From the NCBI GenBank assembly GCA_013696915.1, contig JACCXR010000116.1:1-7342 (forward strand): a DNA stretch of 7,342 bases, read 5' to 3'. Numbering within the stretch: the first letter of the stretch is position 1; each line of letters starts with the position of its first letter. A model generated the notes under the pieces. It was not told the DNA's origin, made no database searches, and worked only from the letters and a program-made list of their open reading frames with translations. Origin of the DNA: Euzebyaceae bacterium. Its GTDB lineage: Bacteria > Actinomycetota > Nitriliruptoria > Euzebyales > Egibacteraceae. Shown one piece after another: positions 1 through 6,222 of this stretch. A program made the translations under genes and the position numbers.

Positions 1-201
1 GGGCCGCTCCGCCGGACGCGCCCGCTCGGCGGTCCGCCCCCGCAGGCGCCGCCGCGGCCCGCGGAAGTGGCCGACCAGCGGCCGGCGTCCGCCCCCGCGC
101 CGCACACCGGGCCGGGCCGGGGGGCGCCGGCCTCGGCCGCCGGGTCGGTGACGAACGCTCCGTTCGCAAGCGCGCGCCGGGGACCAGATCGTGGCGCGTG
201 A
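1..201 (+). other. Possible C-terminal tail of an upstream gene (low complexity)
   Basis: Frame 1 stays open from the window edge to a TGA at 199-201 and reads as a Pro/Ala/Arg/Gly-rich tail (for example PPPQAPPRPAEVADQRPASA), overlapping the mreB start by 11 bases. Frame 2 is open only to 149-151 and is very Arg-rich; frame 3 runs on into mreB. Such disordered tails are common at the ends of actinobacterial proteins, but composition this GC-rich keeps every frame open, so coding is only a guess. No recognisable domain is visible, and no clear promoter for mreB is seen in this stretch. Confidence 0.2.
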
Positions 202-1189
202 CATCGCCATCGACCTGGGGACGGCGAACACGCTGGTCTGGAGCCGGGGCCGGGGCATCGTGCTCAACGAGCCCACCGTGGTCGCCGTCAACCAGCGCAA
301 CGGCGACGTGCTCGCGATGGGCCGCGAGGCGTACTCGCTGATCGGTCGGTCGCCCGGGCACATCACCGCGGAACGCCCGCTTCGGGGAGGGGCCGTCACC
401 GACTTCGACACGACCTCCAGGCTGCTGAAACTGCTGCTGCAGCGCGTCGGCGTGTCCCGGTTCTCCCGTGTCCGGGCGCTCATCTGCGTGCCCAGCGCGA
501 TCACCGAGGTCGAGCGTCGCGCCGTCGAGGAGGCCGCGCTGCAGGCGGGCGCGGCCCACGCCTACCTCATGGAGGAGCTGATGGCCGCGGCGATCGGCTC
601 GGGCCTGCCGGTCCAGGAGCCCATCGGCAACATGATCGTCGACGTCGGCGGGGGGACCTCGGAGGTGGCGGTGATCTCCCTCGGCGGCGTCGTAACCGTC
701 AGGGCGGTGCGAACGGGCGGGTTCGATCTCGACGCCGCCGTGGCCGAGCACGTCCGCACCGAGCACGCCGTCGCAATCGGCGAGCGCGCCGCCGAGCGGC
801 TCAAGATTGACATCGGCTCCGCGTTCCCCCAGCCCGAGCAGCAGCAGGTCGAGATCCAGGGCCGCGAACTGGCCACCGGCATGCCCCGGGTCGTCACCGT
901 CTCCTCCGAGGAGGTGCGGGGCGCGATCGACGGCTGTGTCGCCTCGATCAGCGGCGCCGTGCTCGACGCGCTGGGCGAGTGCCCGCCCGAGCTCGCCCAG
1001 GACGCGATCACCAACGGCATGTTCCTCGCCGGCGGCGGGGCGCTGCTCCGCGGCCTTGACGCCCGCATCGCGCGGGACGCCCGGATCCCGGTCAAGGTCG
1101 TCGACCACCCGCTCGAAGCGGTCGTCAGGGGCGCCGGCCAGGCGATCGAGTCCTTCGACGAGCTGAAGCACCTGTTCGCCCGCACCTGA
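191..1189 (+). CDS. mreB: MreB-family rod-shape-determining actin homologue
   Basis: This 332-residue protein is a bacterial actin that polymerises with ATP along the inner membrane and guides lateral peptidoglycan synthesis. The actin-fold signatures are in order: phosphate-1 loop DLGTANT (residues 8-14), LNEPTVVAV (25-33), VPSAITEVERRAV (100-112), the MEELMAAAIGSGLP stretch (127-140), phosphate-2 loop VDVGGGTSEVAVIS (150-163), ERAAERLKIDIGSAFP (198-213), CPPELA (264-269) and the adenosine-site GGGALLRGLD (281-290). Length matches the usual 330-350. The start is GTG at 191, with GGGGA about 8 bases upstream; it places DLGT at residue 8, as in short-N-terminus MreBs, so there is no N-terminal amphipathic helix like that of E. 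coli MreB. One oddity is Leu130, where the family has Pro in the EEP motif next to the catalytic Glu. No mreC or mreD follows within the window. A paralogue such as Mbl is possible; family assignment is very secure. Confidence 0.95.
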   Translation: MARDIAIDLGTANTLVWSRGRGIVLNEPTVVAVNQRNGDVLAMGREAYSLIGRSPGHITAERPLRGGAVTDFDTTSRLLKLLLQRVGVSRFSRVRALICVPSAITEVERRAVEEAALQAGAAHAYLMEELMAAAIGSGLPVQEPIGNMIVDVGGGTSEVAVISLGGVVTVRAVRTGGFDLDAAVAEHVRTEHAVAIGERAAERLKIDIGSAFPQPEQQQVEIQGRELATGMPRVVTVSSEEVRGAIDGCVASISGAVLDALGECPPELAQDAITNGMFLAGGGALLRGLDARIARDARIPVKVVDHPLEAVVRGAGQAIESFDELKHLFART

Positions 1190-1220
1190 CCCGAGCGGCG
1201 AGCTGCCGGAGGACCCCGCC

Positions 1221-1226
1221 TACACT
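1221..1226 (+). promoter_or_regulatory. Candidate -10 box for the UPF0182 gene
   Basis: TACACT lies 31 bases after the mreB stop and fits the actinobacterial TANNNT -10 consensus. It would put transcription start near 1233 and give a leader of about 130 nt. No good -35 hexamer stands 16-18 bases upstream (the bases there are near GCGAGC), so the call rests on the -10 alone, and read-through from mreB is equally possible. Confidence 0.35.
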
Positions 1227-1278
1227 GGCCCGAAGACCGGTAGCGCCGACGTCGTCGAAGCGGAGAAGGCCCTTTGAG

Positions 1279-1315
1279 ATGCGAATCGCCGGAGCTCGTC
1301 GGAGGCGATTCTCAT
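1279..1315 (+). promoter_or_regulatory. Leader hairpin 1 (inverted repeat upstream of UPF0182)
   Basis: GAATCGCC (1283-1290) pairs perfectly with GGCGATTC (1304-1311) around a 13-base loop. After one mismatch the stem extends with ATG/CAT (1279-1281 with 1313-1315), giving 11 pairs. No T tract follows, so it is not a standard rho-independent terminator. It could end mreB transcription, serve as a protein-binding site, or act in the leader RNA of the downstream gene. Confidence 0.5.
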
Positions 1316-1317
1316 GA
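1279..1317 (+). CDS. Possible leader peptide uORF1 (12 codons, four Arg codons in a row)
   Basis: ATG at 1279 is preceded by GGAGAAGG (1262-1269), a good ribosome-binding site with 9 bases of spacing, and reads MRIAGARRRRFS before TGA at 1315-1317. Residues 7-10 are encoded by CGT-CGG-AGG-CGA, four different Arg codons. The whole frame coincides with the hairpin at 1279-1315, so a ribosome translating it would melt that stem. Its stop overlaps the start of a second 9-codon frame, ATG 1314 to TGA 1341-1343 (MTSIVAVAQ). A third, 5-codon frame (ATG 1349, MELLT) ends at 1364-1366, overlapping the UPF0182 start. This is inference from sequence only; no known leader-peptide family is recognised, and short frames arise easily by chance. 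Confidence 0.3.
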   Translation: MRIAGARRRRFS

Positions 1318-1326
1318 CCTCGATTG

Positions 1327-1349
1327 TGGCGGTCGCGCAGTGACCGCCA
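1327..1349 (+). promoter_or_regulatory. Leader hairpin 2 directly before the UPF0182 ribosome-binding site
   Basis: TGGCGGTC (1327-1334) and GACCGCCA (1342-1349) form a perfect 8-bp stem with a 7-base loop. The stem ends two bases before the GGAG (1351-1354) that serves the ATG at 1363 with 8 bases of spacing. The position suggests an effect on ribosome access. The stop codon of the 9-codon frame from 1314 (TGA 1341-1343) falls at the loop/right-arm boundary, so translation of that frame would open the stem. Confidence 0.5.
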
Positions 1350-1362
1350 TGGAGTTGTTGAC

Positions 1363-4347
1363 ATGACCCTGCGCCACGAGCTGCGCCGCCGCTGGTGGCT
1401 GGTCCTCGCATTCCTGGCCGCCGCCGTCGTGCTGTTCGGCGCGCGGATCGCGACCTTCTACACCGACGTCCTGTGGTTCACCGACGTCGGCTTTCTCGGT
1501 CTGTTCTGGGGGCTGCTGCGGACGCAGGCCGGCCTGGGGGTGCTGGCCGCCGTGCTGCTCGGCGCCCTGCTCGGCGGCAACCTGCTGCTCGCCCGCCGCC
1601 TGTCTCCGCCCTACCGGATGCCGTCCGCGCAGGAGGAGGGCGTCGAGCGCTACCGCCAGACCATCGAGCCGTACGCGCGACCGCTGCTGCTCGCCGTCGC
1701 AGCGGTCGTCGGCGTGTTGTCGGGCATCGCGATGGTGGGCCAGTGGCCGACCTTCCTGCTGTGGGCGAACGCCGTGCCCTTCGGGATGGAGGACCCGCAG
1801 TTCGGTCGCGATCTCGGCTACTTCGTGTTCGTCCTGCCCTTCCACTCCCTCGTGAACTCGTGGCTGTTCACGGCGCTCGCGCTGACGATCGGGCTGACGG
1901 CGCTCGCGCACTACATCTTCGGCGGCATCCGCCCGCAGTCGCCGGGCCAGAAGATCACCCCGCTGGCGAACGTCCACCTGTCCGTGCTGCTCGCCGCGCT
2001 CGTCGCGGTGCGCGCCTGGGGCTTCCGCCTCGACCAGTTCATGCTCAGCTACTCGCCGCGGGGCCAGGTCACCGGGCTGTCCTACACCGACGCGAACGCG
2101 CAGCTGCGGGCCCTGCAGCTGCTCATGGTGATCGCGGCCGTCTGCGTCGTGCTGTTCCTCGTGAACATCCGGGTGCGGGGCTGGCTGCTGCCGTCGGCGG
2201 GCGTCGGGATCCTGCTCGTCGCGGCGGTGCTGCTCTCCGGCATCTACCCGGCGGTGATCCAGCGGCTGCAGGTCGACCCCCAGGAGCTGGAGCGCGAGGA
2301 GCAGTACATCGAGCGGAACCTGGAGCTGACCCGCTTCGGCTACCGCATCGGACCCGACGACGTGACGTACGAGTCGTTCGACGCCACGGCCGACCTCACC
2401 GCCGAGGAGGTCGTCGACAACGCCGCCACGCTCGAGTCGGTGCGGCTGTGGGACCCGGCCACGCTGCAGAACACCTACCAGCAGCTGCAGGAGTTCCGCC
2501 CGTACTACGACTTCCGCGACGTCGACGTCGACCGGTACGAGATCGACGGCCGGGTGCGGCAGCTGATGCTCGGCGCTCGGGAGATCAGCGAGCGCGACCT
2601 GCCGCGCCAGGCGCGGACCTGGCAGAACGAGCGGCTCTACTTCACGCACGGGTTCGGCCTGGTGTCCTCCCGCGTCAGCACCGCCGGTCCGGACGGCCAG
2701 CCGGAGTTCGTCGTCCGCGACCTGCCGCCGCAGACCGTGGACGGGGCGGAAGCGCTCGACGTCGAGAACCCGCGCATCTACTTCGGCGAGGCGTCACCGG
2801 AGTACTCGATCGTCGGGACGAGCCTGGACGAGCTCGACTACCCGCTCGAGGGTGGGCAGGAGGAGTACCGCTACACCGGCGAGGCGGGGGTGCCCGTGGG
2901 CTCGCCGCTGCGCCGGCTGGCCTTCGCCTTCCGCTACGCCGAGCCGAACATCGTGCTGTCCGGCCTGATCACTGACGAGTCCAAGATCCTGTTCAAGCGC
3001 GACATCCGGGAGCGGGTCGAGAGCGTCGCGCCGTTCCTCAAGCTCGACCACGACCCCTATCCCGTCGCGGTCGACGGGCGCATAAAGTGGATCGTCGACG
3101 GCTACACCACCTCGAACATGCTGCCGTACTCCGAGCGGATCGACCTCGCCGCGGTGACCCGGTCCGAGCAGCGGCGCCTCGTGCCGGTGCAGGGGCCGGA
3201 CGGGGCGATCACGCTGCAGGAGCAGATCGGATTCGTGCCCGGGCTGACCGGCGGCGCGAACTACCTGCGCAACAGCGTCAAGGCCGTGGTGGACGCGTAC
3301 GACGGCACGATCTCGCTCTACGTCGTGGACACCGAGGACCCCGTCATCGAGGCGTGGGGGCGCGCCTTCCCGGGTGTCCTCACGCCGCTCGAGGAGGCCA
3401 GCGACGATCTGCGGGACCACTTCCGCTACCCCGAGGGCCTGTTCCTGGTGCAGTCCGAGCTTCTGCGGACCTACCACATCCCGGACGCCGCCGAGTTCTA
3501 CACCAAGCAGGACGCGTGGAACCTGCCGAGCGACTCGGCGTTCTTCGCCAACCAGGCGCCCCGGCCGGCCGCACAGCGCGAGGTCCGTCCGATGCCGCCG
3601 ACGTACCAGCTGATCCGCCTGCCCCAGGAGACCGAGGAGCGGTTCTCGCTGGTCCAGCCGTTCACGCCGGCGGAGCGCAACAACCTCACCGCCTACCTCG
3701 CCGGGCACGTCGACACGGACGGCAGCGGGGACCTGAAGGTGCTGCTGATGCCCCCGAACCGGACGGTGTTCGGGCCGGAGCAGGTGCAGGCCCGGATCGA
3801 CCAGGATCCCGCGGTGGCCCAGCAGATCACGCTGTGGAACCAGTCGGGGTCGGGCGTGATCTACGGCAACCTCATCGTCGTGCCGATCGAGGGCGCGCTG
3901 CTGTACTCCCAGCCGCTGTTCCTGCGGGCGGAGCAGTCAGAGATCCCCGAGCTGCGCCGCAGCGTCCTGGTCTACGGCGACCAGGTGGTCATGGAGGAGA
4001 CGCTGGCGGACTCGGTTGAGCGGGTGTTCGGCGCCACCGTGCCGGGCCTGGAGACCCCGGACGACGGCCAACCGGTCGAGCCGGGGGAGGAGCCGCCGGA
4101 CGACCTCCCGCGCGGCGACCTGCCTGCCGATCCGCGCGTCGCCGCGCTGATCGCCCAGGCGCTCGCGGCGTTCGAGGAGGCCGACGCCGCCCTGCGCGAG
4201 GGCGACCTCGGCACCTACCAGGAGCGCACGAGCGACGCCGAGGAGCTGCTGCGTCAGGCCGAGTCCCTGCTGGGCGGCGCGGTGCCCGACGCGTCGCCCG
4301 CGCCGGAACCGGAGGACCAGGCGGCTACCGAGGCACCCGCCGCCTGA
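1363..4347 (+). CDS. UPF0182-family (COG1615) large membrane protein
   Basis: The 994-residue protein matches the UPF0182 family, conserved large membrane proteins of actinobacteria (also in clostridia and cyanobacteria) with no settled biochemical role. About seven N-terminal membrane helices are visible near residues 11-33, 55-77, 105-127, 165-187, 203-217, 250-268 and 272-296, followed by a large, probably extracytoplasmic domain (about 300-890). Family-typical stretches include FYTDVLWFTDVGF (32-44), FGRDLGYFVFVLPFH (147-161) and EREEQYIERNLELTRFGY (310-327). The C-terminus adds an acidic Pro-rich linker (about 895-925), a helical, coiled-coil-prone segment (926-970) and a Pro/Ala tail, commonly variable in this family. 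ATG 1363 was chosen over an upstream in-frame TTG at 1324 because GGAG lies 8 bases before it and the N-terminus then begins MTLRHELRRRWW, a short basic lead-in to helix 1. The two leader hairpins suggest regulation. The gene ends 2 bases before the tRNA promoter, with no terminator of its own. Confidence 0.93.
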   Translation: MTLRHELRRRWWLVLAFLAAAVVLFGARIATFYTDVLWFTDVGFLGLFWGLLRTQAGLGVLAAVLLGALLGGNLLLARRLSPPYRMPSAQEEGVERYRQTIEPYARPLLLAVAAVVGVLSGIAMVGQWPTFLLWANAVPFGMEDPQFGRDLGYFVFVLPFHSLVNSWLFTALALTIGLTALAHYIFGGIRPQSPGQKITPLANVHLSVLLAALVAVRAWGFRLDQFMLSYSPRGQVTGLSYTDANAQLRALQLLMVIAAVCVVLFLVNIRVRGWLLPSAGVGILLVAAVLLSGIYPAVIQRLQVDPQELEREEQYIERNLELTRFGYRIGPDDVTYESFDATADLTAEEVVDNAATLESVRLWDPATLQNTYQQLQEFRPYYDFRDVDVDRYEIDGRVRQLMLGAREISERDLPRQARTWQNERLYFTHGFGLVSSRVSTAGPDGQPEFVVRDLPPQTVDGAEALDVENPRIYFGEASPEYSIVGTSLDELDYPLEGGQEEYRYTGEAGVPVGSPLRRLAFAFRYAEPNIVLSGLITDESKILFKRDIRERVESVAPFLKLDHDPYPVAVDGRIKWIVDGYTTSNMLPYSERIDLAAVTRSEQRRLVPVQGPDGAITLQEQIGFVPGLTGGANYLRNSVKAVVDAYDGTISLYVVDTEDPVIEAWGRAFPGVLTPLEEASDDLRDHFRYPEGLFLVQSELLRTYHIPDAAEFYTKQDAWNLPSDSAFFANQAPRPAAQREVRPMPPTYQLIRLPQETEERFSLVQPFTPAERNNLTAYLAGHVDTDGSGDLKVLLMPPNRTVFGPEQVQARIDQDPAVAQQITLWNQSGSGVIYGNLIVVPIEGALLYSQPLFLRAEQSEIPELRRSVLVYGDQVVMEETLADSVERVFGATVPGLETPDDGQPVEPGEEPPDDLPRGDLPADPRVAALIAQALAAFEEADAALREGDLGTYQERTSDAEELLRQAESLLGGAVPDASPAPEPEDQAATEAPAA

Positions 4348-4349
4348 CG

Positions 4350-4378
4350 TTGCAGGCGGGGCGGACCGCTGCTAGCCT
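4350..4378 (+). promoter_or_regulatory. Promoter of the initiator tRNA gene
   Basis: The -35 TTGCAG (4350-4355) and -10 TAGCCT (4373-4378) are separated by exactly 17 bases. The -35 starts 3 bases after the UPF0182 stop codon. Only 6 bases separate the -10 box from the first mature tRNA base (4385), so the predicted transcription start falls at or next to the mature 5' end. Confidence 0.75.
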
Positions 4379-4384
4379 CGTGGA

Positions 4385-4458
4385 CGCGAGGTGGAGCAGT
4401 TCGGTAGCTCGCCGGGCTCATAACCCGGAGGTCGCAGGTTCAAATCCTGCCCTCGCAA
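4385..4458 (+). tRNA. Initiator tRNA-fMet (anticodon CAT)
   Basis: The cloverleaf folds completely: acceptor CGCGAGG (4385-4391) with CCTCGCA (4451-4457), anticodon stem CCGGG/CCCGG (4412-4416, 4424-4428) around loop CTCATAA with CAT at 4419-4421, and T arm GCAGG/CCTGC (4434-4450) with loop TTCAAAT. It is the initiator, not the elongator: position 1 C faces A72, which prevents pairing at the acceptor end and permits formylation, and three consecutive G:C pairs (GGG/CCC) close the anticodon stem, the feature that directs it to the ribosomal P site. The discriminator base is A at 4458. The next bases are CTC, so CCA is not encoded and must be added enzymatically. It has its own promoter and terminator. 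Confidence 0.97.
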
Positions 4459-4462
4459 CTCC

Positions 4463-4493
4463 GAGAAGCCCCTGGTCAGCCGGGGGTTTTCTC
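4463..4493 (+). terminator. Rho-independent terminator after tRNA-fMet
   Basis: GCCCCTGG (4468-4475) pairs with CCGGGGGT (4480-4487), including two G:T wobbles, around the loop TCAG, followed by TTTTCTCATT. The A/G-rich GAGAA before the stem can pair with the TTTCTC tract. It should end the tRNA transcript and any read-through from the UPF0182 gene. Confidence 0.85.
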
Positions 4494-4582
4494 ATTCCGC
4501 TCCTCCCTTGGTCGGTCGAATGCCCCTTCCTATGGCGCCGCGGGCTGTGGACCGTCACCACGCCGCGGACGATGGATGTGCG

Positions 4583-4595
4583 TAGCATCGACGGC
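4583..4595 (+). promoter_or_regulatory. -10 box for a leaderless antitoxin/toxin mRNA
   Basis: TAGCAT (4583-4588) stands 7 bases before ATG 4596, so a normal start site would fall on or beside the first codon. No purine-rich ribosome-binding site precedes that ATG. No convincing -35 is visible. Upstream, CGCCGCGG occurs twice in direct orientation (4536-4543 and 4561-4568, 25 bases apart), flanking GTGGACCGTCAC; these could be operator half-sites. Confidence 0.5.
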
Positions 4596-4967
4596 ATGGC
4601 TCAAGCAATTCGCGGTGATGTCCCCCCGGAGATCCCCGATGACGTCGACGACCCCACGGTCCGCAAGGCACGGGGGGTTGTGACGATGCCCCGGCGGGTG
4701 AACTGGAGCCGGACCGATCCGACCTATGACCTGTCCGACCAGCGTCAGCGGGCCCGAGTCTATGAGCAGGTTCTGCGCGAGGGCTCCGCGGACGACGTCC
4801 GGTACTTCATCGAGGTCGACGAGCTAATCCACCTGTGGGACGAGCTCGTGCTGCCCCCCGCGGTCAGCCAAGCCTGGGCCGACTGGCTCGCCCGGCACCG
4901 CAACGTGACCGTGCAAGACTGCCGCACGCGTGTGCGCGAACAGCGGCGCGAGGACGTCACCGGGTAG
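4596..4967 (+). CDS. Putative antitoxin/regulator partner of the AbiEii-like nucleotidyltransferase
   Basis: The 123-residue protein has a variable N-terminus (1-34) and a conserved-looking core: RVNWSRTDPTYDLSD (34-48), RARVYEQVLREG (52-63), DDVRYFIEVDELIHLWDELV (66-85), LPPAVSQAWADWLARHR (86-102). This resembles small actinobacterial proteins, often labelled transcriptional regulator or hypothetical, encoded just before a nucleotidyltransferase. No helix-turn-helix can be picked out with confidence. ATG 4596 was chosen because a -10 box lies 7 bases upstream, giving a leaderless start. ATG 4686, preceded by a run of G and followed directly by the conserved core, is the alternative and would give 93 residues. 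A start further upstream would overlap the tRNA and is excluded. The stop TAG shares its last base with the GTG of the next gene, so the two are translationally coupled. The antitoxin role is inferred from order, size and coupling. Confidence 0.7.
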   Translation: MAQAIRGDVPPEIPDDVDDPTVRKARGVVTMPRRVNWSRTDPTYDLSDQRQRARVYEQVLREGSADDVRYFIEVDELIHLWDELVLPPAVSQAWADWLARHRNVTVQDCRTRVREQRREDVTG

Positions 4968-5662
4968 TGGCGCTCGGCCCGCTCCAGGAGCGTGTGGCGG
5001 CGCTGATCGCTGCCCTGCCGGAGTCGGAGGGTTTCGTTCTGGCCGGCGGTGCGGCCATGGCGGCCCACGGCGTGCTCGACCGGACCACCCGAGACCTCGA
5101 CTACTTCGCCGGACCGCAAGATGCCGCCGCGGTGCATCGCCTGGCCGACGCGTTCGAGCGCGGTGCCAACAGACAAGGCCTGACGATCCAGCGGGAGCGA
5201 CAAGGCCCGTCGTTCATCCGCTTCAGCGTCTCTGGCGAGCGCGAGCAGTGCGAGGTGGATCTCGCCATCGATTGCCGAGCCTTGGAGCCTGTCGAGACGA
5301 GGTACGGCCCTGCGCTCGACCTGCGCGAGCTCGGCGCCAACAAGGTGCTGGCGGTCTTCGCCCGGGCGGAGCCACGAGACTTCATCGACCTTGCTGAGCT
5401 GACCCAACGCTTCCCGTTGCAGGACCTGATCGCTCTCGCCGCTGAGAAAGACCCCGGCCTCGACCTTGCCGTGGTCGATGAGTTCATGGACAGGGTCTGG
5501 GCTTTCCCACGAGCCGACTTCGAGTTAGACGACCGCGGCCATGAACAACTGCTCGCAACGGTGCGTGGTTGGCAGACACAGATCAGGCAACTCCGCGAAC
5601 AGGAGTTCGGCAACGATCGTGCCCCACCTGAGCTCGGCAGGGACACGGGGCTCGATCTGTGA
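4967..5662 (+). CDS. AbiEii-like nucleotidyltransferase, probable toxin
   Basis: The 231-residue protein has the polymerase-beta-type nucleotidyltransferase signature. A GG motif (LAGGAAMAAHG, 25-35) is followed by the metal-binding pair in RTTRDLDYF (D43 and D45), a third acidic residue in CEVDLAID (D98), and then ELGANKVLAVFARAEPRDFIDL (121-142), with the Lys and the ARxEPRDFxDL pattern typical of AbiEii/DUF1814-type proteins. AbiEii toxins act with an AbiEi antitoxin in phage abortive infection by transferring nucleotides; some relatives modify tRNA ends, but which substrate applies here cannot be told. The GTG at 4967 overlaps the preceding TAG by one base and puts the GG motif near residue 27, as expected for the fold. 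A longer frame from 4835 would cover the antitoxin gene and is rejected. The gene carries a TTA codon (5525-5527), rare in such GC-rich genomes and consistent with horizontal origin. The partner is not a classic AbiEi. Confidence 0.8.
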   Translation: MALGPLQERVAALIAALPESEGFVLAGGAAMAAHGVLDRTTRDLDYFAGPQDAAAVHRLADAFERGANRQGLTIQRERQGPSFIRFSVSGEREQCEVDLAIDCRALEPVETRYGPALDLRELGANKVLAVFARAEPRDFIDLAELTQRFPLQDLIALAAEKDPGLDLAVVDEFMDRVWAFPRADFELDDRGHEQLLATVRGWQTQIRQLREQEFGNDRAPPELGRDTGLDL

Positions 5663-5836
5663 TCGCTGGACGAGCTCGCCGGTCAGGCACTGCCACGCTC
5701 CGGCGGCCTGGCGCACGGCGGCGCCCGTCATCGCCTCCGGGCGTCCCAGCCGTTGGTCCGCGACCCCGGGATCGGCCGACGCGGCGAAGGCCGTCAGGCG
5801 AGCGCCCAGCGATCCTGCGATGCGCCGGAAGGCGCG
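5663..5836. other. Degraded DNA between the toxin gene and the pseudogene
   Basis: These 174 bases should hold the N-terminal half of the following isomerase-like gene, but none of the three + frames shows it convincingly. Frame 3 includes DAAKAVRRAPSDPAM (about 5784-5828), which vaguely resembles the family's linker before FDGYFGRST. The antisense strand reads as a smooth protein-like stretch (RIAGSLGARLTAFAASADPG) with strongly G/C third positions, but it has no clear start and matches no family I recognise. Most likely this is gene debris left by a deletion or a junction of transferred segments. Confidence 0.35.
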
Positions 5837-6116
5837 CAGCCGTTCGACGGCTACTTCGGACGCAGCACGTATCAGGAGGCGGTCGACCGCTTCCTCAGCT
5901 TCGACCTCGTGATCCACCGCTGGGACGTGGCACGCGCCGTCGGCCTCGACGACGAGATCGCCCCCGACGACGTCGAGCGCCTTGGTCATGCCGCACAGGG
6001 CTTCGGCGACGCCCTGCGCGAGTCCGGAGCCTGCGGGGCCCGCGCTCGAGCCGCTGCCCGACGCCGACGAGCAGACCCGCCTGCTCGCCTTCCTCGGCCG
6101 CAAAGCCTGGACCTGA
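5837..6116 (+). pseudogene. Remnant of a TIGR03086 / maleylpyruvate-isomerase-like metal-binding protein
   Basis: From 5837 the frame reads QPFDGYFGRSTYQEAVDRF and continues with LSFDLVIHRWDVARAVGLDD, which match the C-terminal half of the TIGR03086 family (DinB/mycothiol-dependent isomerase-like proteins of about 190 residues), including the H-x-W-D-x-A motif. The frame then breaks: past a run of four G at 6035-6038 the family's ending (LPDADEQTRLLAFLGR) appears in the next frame and stops at TGA 6114-6116. Removing one G from the run restores a continuous reading. The N-terminal half (about 100 residues, with the metal-binding His region) is missing, so the gene is broken twice, by truncation and by frameshift. 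No start codon or promoter is apparent. The frameshift alone could be a sequencing error; the missing N-terminus could not. Confidence 0.75.
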
Positions 6117-6222
6117 CAGATGGCCCCCGGTCCAACCCCTGGTCAGGACGCGTCCCCGAGTCATCGCGTGACAGCGAGGTTCCGCTAGTCGCATCCGGCA
6201 ACGCCTGCGCCTGGCGATCGGT

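Noticed and set aside
1312..2649. Long open frame on the minus strand (445 codons) opposite the UPF0182 gene
   Set aside because: It is an antisense shadow: Arg/Glu/Gln/His-rich low-complexity translation, no domain, and it lies wholly opposite a strongly conserved coding gene.
4431..4460. tRNA 3' end as an attachment site
   Set aside because: No long second copy occurs downstream in the window; the best repeats are only eight bases (CTCGCAAC).
4350..4595. Upstream extension of the antitoxin frame, starting just after the UPF0182 stop
   Set aside because: The extension would translate the tRNA promoter, the tRNA itself and the terminator; the leaderless ATG at 4596 is the sensible start.
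4835..4966. Longer version of the nucleotidyltransferase starting inside the antitoxin gene
   Set aside because: The extra 44 residues are an Arg/Ala-rich shadow of the antitoxin frame; GTG 4967 overlaps the antitoxin stop and gives the normal fold length.
5525..6103. Minus-strand frame of 192 codons across the toxin end and pseudogene
   Set aside because: Over most of its length it is opposite recognisable + strand coding; only the middle part (5663-5836) looks protein-like, so it is reported as an observation, not a gene.
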